Shown piece by piece: positions 15,894 through 25,345 of a DNA stretch of 64,000 nucleotides (position 1 is its first letter; every line of letters begins with the position of its first letter). The translations under genes were made by a program, and so were the position numbers. This DNA comes from Chitinophaga agri (lineage in GTDB: Bacteria; Bacteroidota; Bacteroidia; Chitinophagales; Chitinophagaceae). The stretch covers positions 1,488,001 through 1,552,000 of the forward strand of contig NZ_CP048113.1 of the NCBI RefSeq assembly GCF_010093065.1, written 5' to 3'. Under the pieces are notes generated by a model, which was not told the DNA's origin, ran no database searches, and saw nothing but the letters and a program-made list of their open reading frames with translations.

Positions 15894-18353
15894 ATGCAGA
15901 CAGCATCCACGAAAACCTTCAGCGTCACATTTCCCGATCTTTATCAATATGTAAAGGTCGCATGGGAAAGTATTAAAGCAGATCATACGGAGGGAAAAGA
16001 CTATGCCTCTTTCGCCGCTATTGGCCTGAGCGATGTCAGCTTCTATAAAAAATATCCCGGTACTGACTTCCTTACACGTTTTCAGGCAAGCTGCCTGGAG
16101 CAACGTGGTAACGTTGAAGTGGTAGCAGATAAAACGCTACCTGTTGCGGGCCGGACGTCCTATATCAGAACGGCTACATCTACCGACGGGTTTTTCTTCT
16201 ATTATTTCGCTGTTCTGCAGATCAGCAATGAATACTGCTATAATTTTACCGCCGATTGCGATACAGCCGAAGCTGCGCGTTTCGAGCCGATATTTGATGA
16301 AATATGGCAAAGCCTGCAATACTTCGGCGACCCGTCGGCGGCACTCAAAGAACAGCAGGCGGCCATTGACAACCTCCGCTCACCATACACCTCTTCCGAT
16401 ACAGGCGACGGCGTAGAAAAAGAAATCAGCCCTTTTACTATTCCAGCAGATGAACAAGGATACTGGGAATTCGGCGGCTATCGGTTCAATATACTCCCTG
16501 GCGATGGGAATGAGGTGCATATCGCTGATGTAGATGGTGCTTTGTACATCAAACTGGAAGGACAAGTGCCGGATTATGATACCGACAAACACGGACATCT
16601 GCTGAATGATTATGAACACGGAAAAGTATATCTGCAGTTCTATTTCAAAGGTATCTATCACAACGGCGTTCCAACAGGTACTTTTACCTTCAGGCAGGAA
16701 AGAGATGATACTCATCTGTCATACCTCTGGAAAGGTGGATTTCACTATAGTCTCGACTTCACCGGAGAAGCGACCCTGAGAGATGGCTGGCTGGGTGTAA
16801 ACGGCTACTTCAACGATTATGAGATGAAGATCGCGAGTAAGTTACCTGATCATCTTAACTGGTCAAACTACCGCTTCCTTACTATAGATGAACTGGAGAC
16901 GGCTCCCGCGGATATCGTCCGGCGTCTTCAGCTGACAGACCCCTATCCTGGTCAGCTGCATGAAGCACTATCTCCCCTCACTCAACTGGAAACGCTCTTC
17001 ATCTGGTTTAAAGAAGGCAATAAGGCGGCCGAAGAGATCAAAGAGGTACCTAAGGCCATTAAGAAACTAAAGGCCCTTAAAGAGCTTAATTTGTCGGGGA
17101 TGCATGCTATCACCCATATTCCTGAATGGATCGGTGAGCTGCACCAGCTGGAAACATTGCATCTTTCGAATAACGGTATCACCGGTATTCACCCACGCGT
17201 ATTCCAGCTACCCAGACTTAAAAACTGCTATCTCTATAATAACCAGCTGCAATCCATCGCCCCTGGTTTACCGGAATCATTGGTTGTGCTGAACCTGGAT
17301 AATAACCAGCTGACGACAGTACCCGACTCCCTCACCCGGATGAAAGCATTGACAGATCTAAGCCTGAATGATAATCCGCTGACACATTTACCCGCAGGAC
17401 TGGAGAATATTGAAAATCTCCGCCTGGAAATGGACAAAAAACTCTCGCTCCTGAATTATACTTACATGGGCGCAGATAAACAGGGGACGATCAGTTATGA
17501 CAACACACCCTACTTTGCACAGCATGATCCGGCTTTAACCAGCAGACTGGAAAAAGCGATTGCAGAAAAGGAATTGCTACCCTATAAACAGGGATTGATG
17601 CAGCTGGCGAGAAAGTCCGTCGCTTTTGCCACTACAGAGGAGGAAGACTACGGCACCACAGGTGGGTGCCGTTTTGGCGGATTGCCTGATCTTCCAGCCG
17701 GCATGCCTTATCCCACCTGTACAAACTATTCCGGCGAGACAAAAGGAATGCAATTCATCGCACAGATCAACTGTACGGCAATTGCCGGCCTGCAGGACTA
17801 CCTGCCACGTACCGGCATACTCTATTTCTTCATCAAAGATCAGGAGGAACTATCGCCCGCTGTCATCCACTACAACGGGGACCTCTCCACTTTAATACCT
17901 GGGAATACCCTGGATATTTCTGAAGATTTCATCGCCGACCAGGCAGGTATCTATGCGTCATACAAAGTGGTTGCTGACAATTACCCTGACATCCCGTTCT
18001 TCTACAACGCACGTGACTATTACACATCAGCTGCACCTGCTCTAAAAGCGCTCGAAGAGCAGGATGAACTGGCTGACAGGACCAACGCACTGAAAACCGC
18101 ATTGCATCCTTCCATCACGCCTGTACATAGCATTAACAGCTACGTGTTTAAACAGCATGATACACCGGAAAAGGAAGCAGCCAATGAACTGAGAGGAAAA
18201 CCTGAGGAATGGATGGTATTGCTACGTGTGAGCAGTGATAATAATCCGGGATTCTGTTTCTGGGATGCTGGTGAGATCTATTTCGTCATTCATAAGAGTG
18301 ACCTGGCGAAGCAGAATTTCTCAAATGTCTACGCGGGATTGGAAAGCAGTTGA
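15894..18353 (+). CDS. Leucine-rich-repeat protein with C-terminal DUF1963 (YwqG-like) domain
   Basis: 819 residues, no signal peptide, so probably cytoplasmic. Four parts can be seen. The N-terminal domain (about 1-150) is mixed alpha/beta and not recognised. A beta-rich domain (about 175-330) contains Y-W-E-F-G-G-Y-R-F-N-I. At least five leucine-rich repeats (about 360-515) have the pattern L-x-x-L-x-L-x-x-N, e.g. L-E-T-L-H-L-S-N-N and L-V-V-L-N-L-D-N-N. A DUF1963/YwqG-like domain (about 555-819) has G-G-L-P-D-L-P-A-G-M-P-Y-P and G-M-Q-F-I-A-Q-I-N and ends in G-E-I-Y-F-V-I-H. DUF1963 proteins are often found with SMI1/KNR4-type immunity proteins of toxin systems, but no toxin gene is adjacent. 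A protein-binding role is likely; the partner is unknown. Confidence 0.82.
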   Translation: MQTASTKTFSVTFPDLYQYVKVAWESIKADHTEGKDYASFAAIGLSDVSFYKKYPGTDFLTRFQASCLEQRGNVEVVADKTLPVAGRTSYIRTATSTDGFFFYYFAVLQISNEYCYNFTADCDTAEAARFEPIFDEIWQSLQYFGDPSAALKEQQAAIDNLRSPYTSSDTGDGVEKEISPFTIPADEQGYWEFGGYRFNILPGDGNEVHIADVDGALYIKLEGQVPDYDTDKHGHLLNDYEHGKVYLQFYFKGIYHNGVPTGTFTFRQERDDTHLSYLWKGGFHYSLDFTGEATLRDGWLGVNGYFNDYEMKIASKLPDHLNWSNYRFLTIDELETAPADIVRRLQLTDPYPGQLHEALSPLTQLETLFIWFKEGNKAAEEIKEVPKAIKKLKALKELNLSGMHAITHIPEWIGELHQLETLHLSNNGITGIHPRVFQLPRLKNCYLYNNQLQSIAPGLPESLVVLNLDNNQLTTVPDSLTRMKALTDLSLNDNPLTHLPAGLENIENLRLEMDKKLSLLNYTYMGADKQGTISYDNTPYFAQHDPALTSRLEKAIAEKELLPYKQGLMQLARKSVAFATTEEEDYGTTGGCRFGGLPDLPAGMPYPTCTNYSGETKGMQFIAQINCTAIAGLQDYLPRTGILYFFIKDQEELSPAVIHYNGDLSTLIPGNTLDISEDFIADQAGIYASYKVVADNYPDIPFFYNARDYYTSAAPALKALEEQDELADRTNALKTALHPSITPVHSINSYVFKQHDTPEKEAANELRGKPEEWMVLLRVSSDNNPGFCFWDAGEIYFVIHKSDLAKQNFSNVYAGLESS

Positions 18354-18457
18354 TCCTGTTTAATAAGCGGTATATACCGGTCCCCGGATAAATCATTGTC
18401 AGTGATGCATCTGAGGACCGTTTCATATGATAGATGCCTTTTCGGTCAATGTCGTGA

Positions 18458-19612
18458 TCAGTTCATACCCGGTAGCGCGGGCGGTGCCGGTTTACGTACC
18501 TGGGTGGTCAGCGTCTTTAAAAAAGCTTCCAGTGCGTGCAGTTCTTCCTTATCAAGATTAAGTTTACGCAATACCGGAGACGGAACGGGTCTTTTGCTTT
18601 CATCTACCTGCACAAACTTCTGTATGGGAGAAGGATTGCCCAGGTTGTAATATTCGACCACGTCGCGCAAAGTCGGAAAATTACCATGGTGCATCCACGG
18701 GCCTGTCTGACCAACCTCTCTCAGCGAAGGGGTACGGAAGGCGCCTATATCCTCCTGTTTACCGGATAAATGATAATGCCCGAAGTCCTCCATCTTTGAG
18801 CCATACAGCGCCTGTCCGTCGTTGTGAAACTGGTTGTCAGAGAACAGCGGCGTGTTATGACAGTTGATGCAACGGGCCCTTGTCCTGAACAGGTGTAATC
18901 CTTTCACTTCTTCGTCAGACAGGAGTTCACTGCTGCCTGTCACAAACTTATCAAAGCGGCTGCTATTGCTGACAATACTCCTTTCGAAAGTAGCGATCGC
19001 ATACTGTATTCTCCCGACAGTCACGGCTGCATCACCGAAAGCATCTTTAAACATCACAGCATATTCAGGAATGGCCTTAATATTAGCCTCCATCTGGGTC
19101 AGCGTTTGTGCCATCTCCACCTTATCCTGTACCGGGAACACGGCTTGTTGTTCGAGTGTAGTCGCGCGTCCATCCCAGAAAAAGTGCTTATAAAAGCCCA
19201 CATTGAACAGCGTCATGGCATTCCGCTTGCCGGTCTGCCGGTTATGTCCGTAAGAGACCCGGCGGCCATCACCCCATCCCAGTTCGGGATCATGGCAGCT
19301 GGCACAGGAGAGCTGCAGCGACTTCGACATACGCGGATCGTAGAACAGCGTCCTTCCCAATACTTCCTTTTCTTTCGAATACGGATTGTAGTCAGGATAT
19401 GACGGCCTGTCCAGTTTACCAATGTCTCTGAAGCCTATACGGGTAGCGCTATCGAGATCTGGTGCAGGCCATTTCGAAGGATCTCCGCTACTGTATAGCT
19501 GGCGTAGCTCTTCTATGGTGTATTGCGGAGCAGTCATGCTGATACCGGCCGCCCCCAGGAGTATGGCTCCTGATAGCAGACCGGCAACTAAAAAAATACG
19601 GGAAAATCGCAT
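18458..19612 (-). CDS. Dihaem cytochrome c peroxidase (CCP/MauG family)
   Basis: 384 residues with an N-terminal export signal or anchor (residues 1-28). Two haem c sites are visible: C-A-S-C-H near residue 104 and C-I-N-C-H near residue 248. The surrounding family sequence is present: Y-D-P-R-M-S before the first site, F-W-D-G-R between the haems, P-L-F-S-D-N-Q-F-H-N after the second, and F-R-T-P-S-L-R-E-V with G-P-W-M-H-H-G in the C-terminal third. The family reduces hydrogen peroxide with electrons from a small donor or, in MauG-like members, oxidises other molecules. It is the last gene of a SusC/SusD operon, only three bases after the lipoprotein gene, an unusual setting that suggests oxidation of an imported or surface-bound ligand. 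Confidence 0.9.
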   Translation of the reverse strand: MRFSRIFLVAGLLSGAILLGAAGISMTAPQYTIEELRQLYSSGDPSKWPAPDLDSATRIGFRDIGKLDRPSYPDYNPYSKEKEVLGRTLFYDPRMSKSLQLSCASCHDPELGWGDGRRVSYGHNRQTGKRNAMTLFNVGFYKHFFWDGRATTLEQQAVFPVQDKVEMAQTLTQMEANIKAIPEYAVMFKDAFGDAAVTVGRIQYAIATFERSIVSNSSRFDKFVTGSSELLSDEEVKGLHLFRTRARCINCHNTPLFSDNQFHNDGQALYGSKMEDFGHYHLSGKQEDIGAFRTPSLREVGQTGPWMHHGNFPTLRDVVEYYNLGNPSPIQKFVQVDESKRPVPSPVLRKLNLDKEELHALEAFLKTLTTQVRKPAPPALPGMN

Positions 19613-19615
19613 GTA

Positions 19616-20554
19616 TCAGAGCGTAAGTTTATCTACACTAATTTTATAACTGTATTTGTTTTCTTTCTCGCCGCCAAAGCTGGAATCGTCGAAGTTCAGT
19701 TCCAGTTCTATCAACTTTGTATCGATATTGAAAGTACCGGTACCACTGAAACCGACATTGAAAGTAGTACCGTCTTTACGCGTCACCACGATGTCCTGCC
19801 TGATGGCTTCCACTTTGCCAGTATGAGCACCCGGTGCATCAGGTACCAGGCGCAGCGCTCTTGGTACATTGATCCGCGTAGTTTTAGCGCTCACCGAACC
19901 TCCACCTGCTTCTTCATTGTAGATACGCACCATATTGAAGAACGGCACGCCGCTTTCAGCGACATAATTATTTACAAACCCCAGTACGGTGGCATCGGAA
20001 GAATCAAGGACGGAAAAATGAGCGCCCAGCGACGCCCATTTACTGGTTGCCAGGTTATAATAATAGGTATTGGGCGCATAGAACGCTTCATTTTTAAACC
20101 AGGTGGCTGCTGGTGCATATGGCGCGATGCGAACAGCCATTTTACTTTTACTACCGCTTGCTACTGGCAGCTGAGTGGAGTCCACCATTACAAATACGGT
20201 ACGTTTCGCTGTGGCCCAGGTATGGCTTACATTCAGTTCTACGCTTACCTTCAGCGGGCCCTCTGTGATAGTTGTTTTTGTCACCACAACAGAACTATCC
20301 GGTTTGCTGGTGGCAGAGTCGATCATCATCAGTTTGAATTTGCTTTCCAGTTCCGCCCTGGTCACACCACTTACCGGTATGTCCAGCCTGAAGGAAGTCG
20401 TCGCTGCATTCATATCTATATTCGTCGCGGTGTTGTCAAAGTCAATAGTTGCCGGTGGAAGAACGACTACAGGCGTATCTTTTTCGTCCTTGCTGCACGC
20501 TATCATTACCGTCAAACCTACGGCCATCATCATGTATTGTAAGTGCTGTTTCAT
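19616..20554 (-). CDS. Surface lipoprotein of a SusC/SusD locus, unknown family
   Basis: 312 residues with a lipoprotein signal ending in V-M-I-A-C-S (Cys about 20). The aspartate-rich stretch just after the cysteine (S-K-D-E-K-D-T) is typical of lipoproteins exported to the cell surface in Bacteroidota. The rest is beta-rich, with F-R-L-D-I-P-V-S-G-V-T near residue 55 and a final Y-S-Y-K-I-S-V-D-K. I do not recognise a Pfam family. It occupies the place of SusE/SusF-like accessory binding proteins, directly after SusD (22 bases) and before the peroxidase (3 bases). A ligand-binding role is inferred from position only. Confidence 0.65.
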   Translation of the reverse strand: MKQHLQYMMMAVGLTVMIACSKDEKDTPVVVLPPATIDFDNTATNIDMNAATTSFRLDIPVSGVTRAELESKFKLMMIDSATSKPDSSVVVTKTTITEGPLKVSVELNVSHTWATAKRTVFVMVDSTQLPVASGSKSKMAVRIAPYAPAATWFKNEAFYAPNTYYYNLATSKWASLGAHFSVLDSSDATVLGFVNNYVAESGVPFFNMVRIYNEEAGGGSVSAKTTRINVPRALRLVPDAPGAHTGKVEAIRQDIVVTRKDGTTFNVGFSGTGTFNIDTKLIELELNFDDSSFGGEKENKYSYKISVDKLTL

Positions 20555-20576
20555 AGTGTTTATTTATATTAATGAA

Positions 20577-21977
20577 TTAGTACCCTTTGTTTTGTTCTAG
20601 TGATGGATTAACATCTGTCGCTTTTTTTGGAATAGGCAGTACCATTTTGTCGTCTTCAAATGACCTGTCCGGCAGACTCAGTTTTTCGCGCATCAGGTCT
20701 AGAAAATACTCTCCTTCAAATGCAAACTCTTTCCGGCGTTCTATCCTGATCCAGTTAATGACTTCTGCGGTAGTTTGTAGTTCGGCTCTTTCAGCAGCCG
20801 CATCTGCCCGCATTCTGATGGAATTCAGATCATTGACTGCCTGCGTCAGGTTCTCCAGGTGAGCCGCCGCTTCTGCCCTGATCAATACCATATCCGTGAG
20901 GCGCAGTACCTTAACAGGTGTCGCATTGGCAGCTGTTCCCTTATATTTCCCCGTCAGCAGGTAAGCAGTACCAGCGATTGTTCTGGGGATCAGCAATCCG
21001 GCAGTACCCCGTACGTCAGTTGCTGTATACTGGCGGGACAGCGCAGGACTCACGCCATACTGTAATTCAGTGCTATTGTCCCCGTAATAATTTCCCAATG
21101 TGGTACCGGCAAAGTTGCTTTCCAGCGCCAGTTCAAAGAGGGACTCACTGCTGGGTGTCCGGCTGCTCCAGCTGCCTGCATACTGCTGATTGGTCATCAG
21201 CGTACGGCCGCCATTCCTGATGACGTTGTCCGTATGATCATAGGCCTGCTGCCAGTTATGCTCATACAGATATACTTTAGCGAGCAATGCTTCTGCGCTG
21301 ACCGCATTAAAAGTATACTGGGTGTATCCTCCACTCAGCAAAGGTGATGTACCGGAAAACAACCGGATGGCTGCTTCCAGATCATCCGTCACTGCCTTAT
21401 AAGAACCTGCTGCCGTAGTCCTCACGGGCAACGGATCATTATACAATCTCGGTTTCAGATTAATGACAACACCGGCATGCGAGGCATCCGGCGTATAGCT
21501 GTACGGCCTTGCAAACAAACGTAACAGATCAAAATGCGCCAGTGCCCTCAGGCAACGGCCTTCCGCTTCCAGTCTTCTCAGGGCAGGATTCGTACTGTCA
21601 CTAAGGCGGCTGGCACCTGTCAGTATATTATTGACGTTGTTGAGCAATGTGTAATACTGGTTATAGGTTTCATTCATCGCGCTGGTAGATGCGTCCTGCA
21701 TGAAACTATAGACGTCCAGCAATTTGACATTCGTCTCTTTCAGGTAAATGATATTTCCAGCTACCAGATCAGGATAGACCATTCTGTTCGTATGGTATAG
21801 CTGCGTAGTCAGCAGCATACTATAAGCACCCGCCAGTGCGGCCTTTGCGCCGGATACATCGCTGAACACCACTTCATTGGACAGCTTATCCGTCGGCTCT
21901 ACATCCAGCAGTTTCTCACAGCTGGTCAATGTTAAAAAAGCCATTGCCAGCGAGGCAGTTATTATCTTCTTCAGCAT
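20577..21977 (-). CDS. SusD/RagB-family nutrient-binding outer-membrane lipoprotein
   Basis: 466 residues with a lipobox T-L-T-S-C-E-K-L-L-D (Cys about 20). SusD proteins form the lid over the SusC barrel and bind the incoming ligand. The family signature is complete: N-E-V-V-F-S-D-V-S-G-A-K-A-A-L-A-G-A-Y near residue 38, E-A-E-G-R-C-L-R-A-L-A-H-F-D-L-L-R near 138, and the C-terminal R-K-E-F-A-F-E-G-E-Y-F-L-D-L-M-R near 415. It lies 12 bases after the SusC gene. The ligand cannot be predicted from sequence; the peroxidase downstream argues against a plain polysaccharide locus. Confidence 0.93.
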   Translation of the reverse strand: MLKKIITASLAMAFLTLTSCEKLLDVEPTDKLSNEVVFSDVSGAKAALAGAYSMLLTTQLYHTNRMVYPDLVAGNIIYLKETNVKLLDVYSFMQDASTSAMNETYNQYYTLLNNVNNILTGASRLSDSTNPALRRLEAEGRCLRALAHFDLLRLFARPYSYTPDASHAGVVINLKPRLYNDPLPVRTTAAGSYKAVTDDLEAAIRLFSGTSPLLSGGYTQYTFNAVSAEALLAKVYLYEHNWQQAYDHTDNVIRNGGRTLMTNQQYAGSWSSRTPSSESLFELALESNFAGTTLGNYYGDNSTELQYGVSPALSRQYTATDVRGTAGLLIPRTIAGTAYLLTGKYKGTAANATPVKVLRLTDMVLIRAEAAAHLENLTQAVNDLNSIRMRADAAAERAELQTTAEVINWIRIERRKEFAFEGEYFLDLMREKLSLPDRSFEDDKMVLPIPKKATDVNPSLEQNKGY

Positions 21978-21989
21978 TTGTACTACGTT

Positions 21990-24900
21990 TTAAAGTCCAA
22001 CTCTCACGCCCAGTGTATAGGAGCGCATTTCAGGGTACAAAAAGCGGAGTGCAGCAATACCGTTACGGGTATCGGATCCATTATCATTCTTATACCAGTA
22101 GAACACGTTCCTGACGTTGGCATACATACTCAGGTTCTCTATTGCCACCCTGTTCAGCAGTGACTTCGGGAACTGATAATTCACAGACAGATTAGATAAT
22201 TTCAGGTATGTGATTTCCCGCAGATAGCGCGAAGAATTGATCACCAGTGTACGCGGATAGTAAAGTTTCGGAATGTCCGTTATGTCTCCAGGTTGCTGCC
22301 AGCGCTGCATCAGGTCGACGATCTGATTACGGTGATTCAGGTTACGGCCATCTGACTGAATATCCTTATTCAGAAAAACGCTGGAACCATATGCATATTC
22401 AATGTTCGCCGTTACCGTAAGCGGCCCGATCCTGAATGCATTCACAATACCTCCCTGGAACTTCGGCAGCCTGTTCCCCAATACCGTACCTGACGCTGTA
22501 GGCAACGCATTAATAGTAGCTGCATTTACCTTCTTACCAGTAGGATCATAGAACAGCTCCTCTCCTGTGGCAGGGTCTACGCCAGCCGACTTCCATCCCC
22601 AGATGGCAGATGTGCTCACCCCTGTTTGCGCCACCGCCTGATCCTCTCCTGAATACATCGGGGTATAGCCATTATTGAAACGCAGTATCTTGTTATTGTT
22701 GAAGCCTGTGTTAAATACAGTATTCCAGGAGAAGTTATCACGTTGCAGGTTAGTGCTGTTGATCGTCAGTTCAAACCCTTTGTTACGCATATCGGCAGCA
22801 TTGACACTCATGGTACTAAAGCCGGTCTCCGGCGCAACATTGATACTGGAGATCATATCTTTAACGGTATTGTTATAATATTCTGCCACGATCTCCAGTC
22901 TTCCGAAGAGCGTTACATCGAGCCCCAGGTTCATTTTATAATTTTTCTCCCAGCTCAGGTCAGGATTAGGTGCAGCTGTACCATCGGGTACGGCGCCGGT
23001 ATTCCCCTGATAATTACTACCACCGAATACATACAATCCACGGGCGGCATAACTACCTATACGACTGTTTCCGGTACTGCCATAGCTGGCACGCATACGC
23101 AGGAATGATAGTGTCCGGTTGTTCCGCAGTAAATTCTCATTGGAGATCACCCAGCCCACGCCCAGTGATGCATTCAGCGCCACCTGTTTGTCACCGCCAA
23201 ATATGGACGACTTATCCGCTCTGATATTGACAGCAGTGTAATACTTTTTCTTATAATCATATGCCATCTGTGAATAATAGGATATTGTCGCGTTACCCAT
23301 GGAAGAGGAAGCTGACGTCTGTGTAGCCGCATTGTTCAGGTTACGCAGTTTATCATAGGAAAAGCCTGTGCCTGTCCCCTTCAGCAGGTCTGTCTGCTGA
23401 TCCTGTGCCTGTGTACCCGCAAGTATGTAGACATGATGATCCGGTGTGAGGTGCTTCTCATAAGCAGCCTGCAGAAAAGCGATCCATCCCAGGTTGCGGC
23501 GATCGAATACCTGCAGGAAACCATTGCGGGTACGACCCGTAGCATTTAATCCGGACAGGAAATTCACTTCCCTATTTGAATAGTAGTCAGCACCCACATT
23601 GGCCGTTACCTGCAATCCATCTGCGATCTTATAGGAAGCATTGGCGGAGCCTGTCATGGCAATACTTTTATGCCTGTCCTCATTCTGGTTCAGCACAGCA
23701 ATAGGATTGGGTACATTCAAACCAGACAGCTCGTTGTAAGAACCGTCCGGGTTATAAGGAGAGATATTCGGCGGCAGCAGCACGTTATTATAAATATTCA
23801 ACGCGTTCTGCGAGGTGATCGTCGGGCTCAGGTTCACTGCCAGTCGCATCCTGTCGCTGACCTCATGATCTACCCTGATACGGGCATAAATTTTCTCCAG
23901 GTCATTAGCTAGTGAACTGGCATGCTGTTTCAGGTAGCCACCGGATAAACGGAAGGTCGTTCCCTGTTTACCACCACTCAGGTCCATGTTCACGTTGTGG
24001 TAGCTGGCATTACGGTTTGTCAGTCCGAACCAGTCGGTATCAATAGTTTTACTGCCGGATAATTGTTCCGCCATTGCAGGTGTCATGCCGTTATTAATAT
24101 ATGTCTCACGTAACAGCTCGTAATACTGCGGACCGTTCAGGTATTTTATCTGATTGATAAAGGTGGACACACCGGTTTTATAATCGACATTCAGCCGCGT
24201 CTTTCCACTGGCACCTGCTTTGGTGGTAATGATGATCACACCATTAGCCGCATTGGCACCATAGATAGCAGAAGCTGCAGCATCCTTCAGTACAGAGATC
24301 GACTTTATGTCAGCCGGATTGATATTAGACAGCGGATTAAGGTAATTCTCGTTCGCAAAACTGCTATGTTCATCGCCACGTTGCTGCTCATACAGCGGTA
24401 TACCATCAATTACATATAAAGGCTGCGTCGAAGTAGTACGGCCGCCGCCGATAGCCGTGAGTGAACCCTGTCCGCGGATGTTCACCTTCACGGGTGTGTT
24501 CAGTGACGTATTCGTTTCCACGTACACACCGGCCACCATGCCTTCCAGCATCTTGTCAATACTCTCGATGGGTCTGTCGGTTTGCAGGGCAGCGGCGTTC
24601 AGCTGGCTGATACTTCCCACGAATTCTTCCCTGCGTCTGTCTTTTGTATAGGAGCTGGTCACCACTACTTCCGCCATCTTCAGCGGATTATCCTGTAGTG
24701 TGACGGACATCCTGGTTTGCGATGTAATGATCACCTGCTGTGGTTCCATACCAATATAACGGAATATCAGTGTGAAGCTGGCGGGTCTTTCCTGCGGGAA
24801 GCGGAAGATGAACTCTCCATGGCTATTCGTAGTGGTCGCCTCTTTTGTTTCTTTGATGACAACACTGACACCAGGCAATGGCTGTTTGTCACTCTGGCTA

Positions 24901-25283
24901 TACACCACACCGGCAATATTCCTGTCAGCGGAAGTCGTCTGTCTGTAAGCCGCTGTAATGGCGTTACCGATCTGCTTGTAGGTGGTATTCGACAAGCGGC
25001 CCAGTTGTTGTAATGCCTGGTCCAGCGGGCCTTTAAATTGCATAGTGACCAGCTGATCACCTTTCACCGTATTCTCATCATAGTTAAATGAGATACCCGT
25101 CTGTATTTGCAGACTGGCATAGATATTCTTCAGCGGCTGTTGTGTAGCGTCGATCCTGACAGCGTACTGCTGCCAGGGTTTGAGGCCCTGTGCGGTGACC
25201 TGCAATTGTGCAGTGAATAAGATAATAAGTCCCACCAGGCGATTGATGAACCGCCTCCGGATGCCTGCAATAATGTTGTTCAT
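21990..25283 (-). CDS. SusC/RagA-family TonB-dependent outer-membrane transporter with STN domain
   Basis: 1097 residues. Order of parts: signal peptide (to about 32); STN signalling domain (about 40-115, with Q-P-L-K-N-I-Y-A-S-L and F-N-Y-D-E-N); carboxypeptidase-regulatory-like beta-sandwich (about 123-210, with G-V-V-Y-S-Q-S-D-K-Q-P-L-P-G-V-S-V); TonB plug (about 225-365, with L-Y-V-I-D-G-I-P-L and A-A-S-A-I-Y-G-A-N-A-A-N-G-V-I-I); and a 22-strand barrel to the end. The STN domain passes a ligand signal to FecR, encoded 62 bases upstream, and so to the ECF sigma factor. With SusD it forms an energy-driven uptake complex. Full-length. Confidence 0.95.
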   Translation of the reverse strand: MNNIIAGIRRRFINRLVGLIILFTAQLQVTAQGLKPWQQYAVRIDATQQPLKNIYASLQIQTGISFNYDENTVKGDQLVTMQFKGPLDQALQQLGRLSNTTYKQIGNAITAAYRQTTSADRNIAGVVYSQSDKQPLPGVSVVIKETKEATTTNSHGEFIFRFPQERPASFTLIFRYIGMEPQQVIITSQTRMSVTLQDNPLKMAEVVVTSSYTKDRRREEFVGSISQLNAAALQTDRPIESIDKMLEGMVAGVYVETNTSLNTPVKVNIRGQGSLTAIGGGRTTSTQPLYVIDGIPLYEQQRGDEHSSFANENYLNPLSNINPADIKSISVLKDAAASAIYGANAANGVIIITTKAGASGKTRLNVDYKTGVSTFINQIKYLNGPQYYELLRETYINNGMTPAMAEQLSGSKTIDTDWFGLTNRNASYHNVNMDLSGGKQGTTFRLSGGYLKQHASSLANDLEKIYARIRVDHEVSDRMRLAVNLSPTITSQNALNIYNNVLLPPNISPYNPDGSYNELSGLNVPNPIAVLNQNEDRHKSIAMTGSANASYKIADGLQVTANVGADYYSNREVNFLSGLNATGRTRNGFLQVFDRRNLGWIAFLQAAYEKHLTPDHHVYILAGTQAQDQQTDLLKGTGTGFSYDKLRNLNNAATQTSASSSMGNATISYYSQMAYDYKKKYYTAVNIRADKSSIFGGDKQVALNASLGVGWVISNENLLRNNRTLSFLRMRASYGSTGNSRIGSYAARGLYVFGGSNYQGNTGAVPDGTAAPNPDLSWEKNYKMNLGLDVTLFGRLEIVAEYYNNTVKDMISSINVAPETGFSTMSVNAADMRNKGFELTINSTNLQRDNFSWNTVFNTGFNNNKILRFNNGYTPMYSGEDQAVAQTGVSTSAIWGWKSAGVDPATGEELFYDPTGKKVNAATINALPTASGTVLGNRLPKFQGGIVNAFRIGPLTVTANIEYAYGSSVFLNKDIQSDGRNLNHRNQIVDLMQRWQQPGDITDIPKLYYPRTLVINSSRYLREITYLKLSNLSVNYQFPKSLLNRVAIENLSMYANVRNVFYWYKNDNGSDTRNGIAALRFLYPEMRSYTLGVRVGL

Positions 25284-25345
25284 ATGCTATACGCTTTTAC
25301 GTAGCTGTCCCTGCATTTATGAAGTGATAAATGCTTTCATTGTCA

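Noticed and set aside
18368..18379. Perfect 12-bp palindrome CGGTATATACCG after the LRR/DUF1963 gene
   Set aside because: No second copy was noticed, no promoter lies at it, and there is no T run for termination; not enough to call a site.
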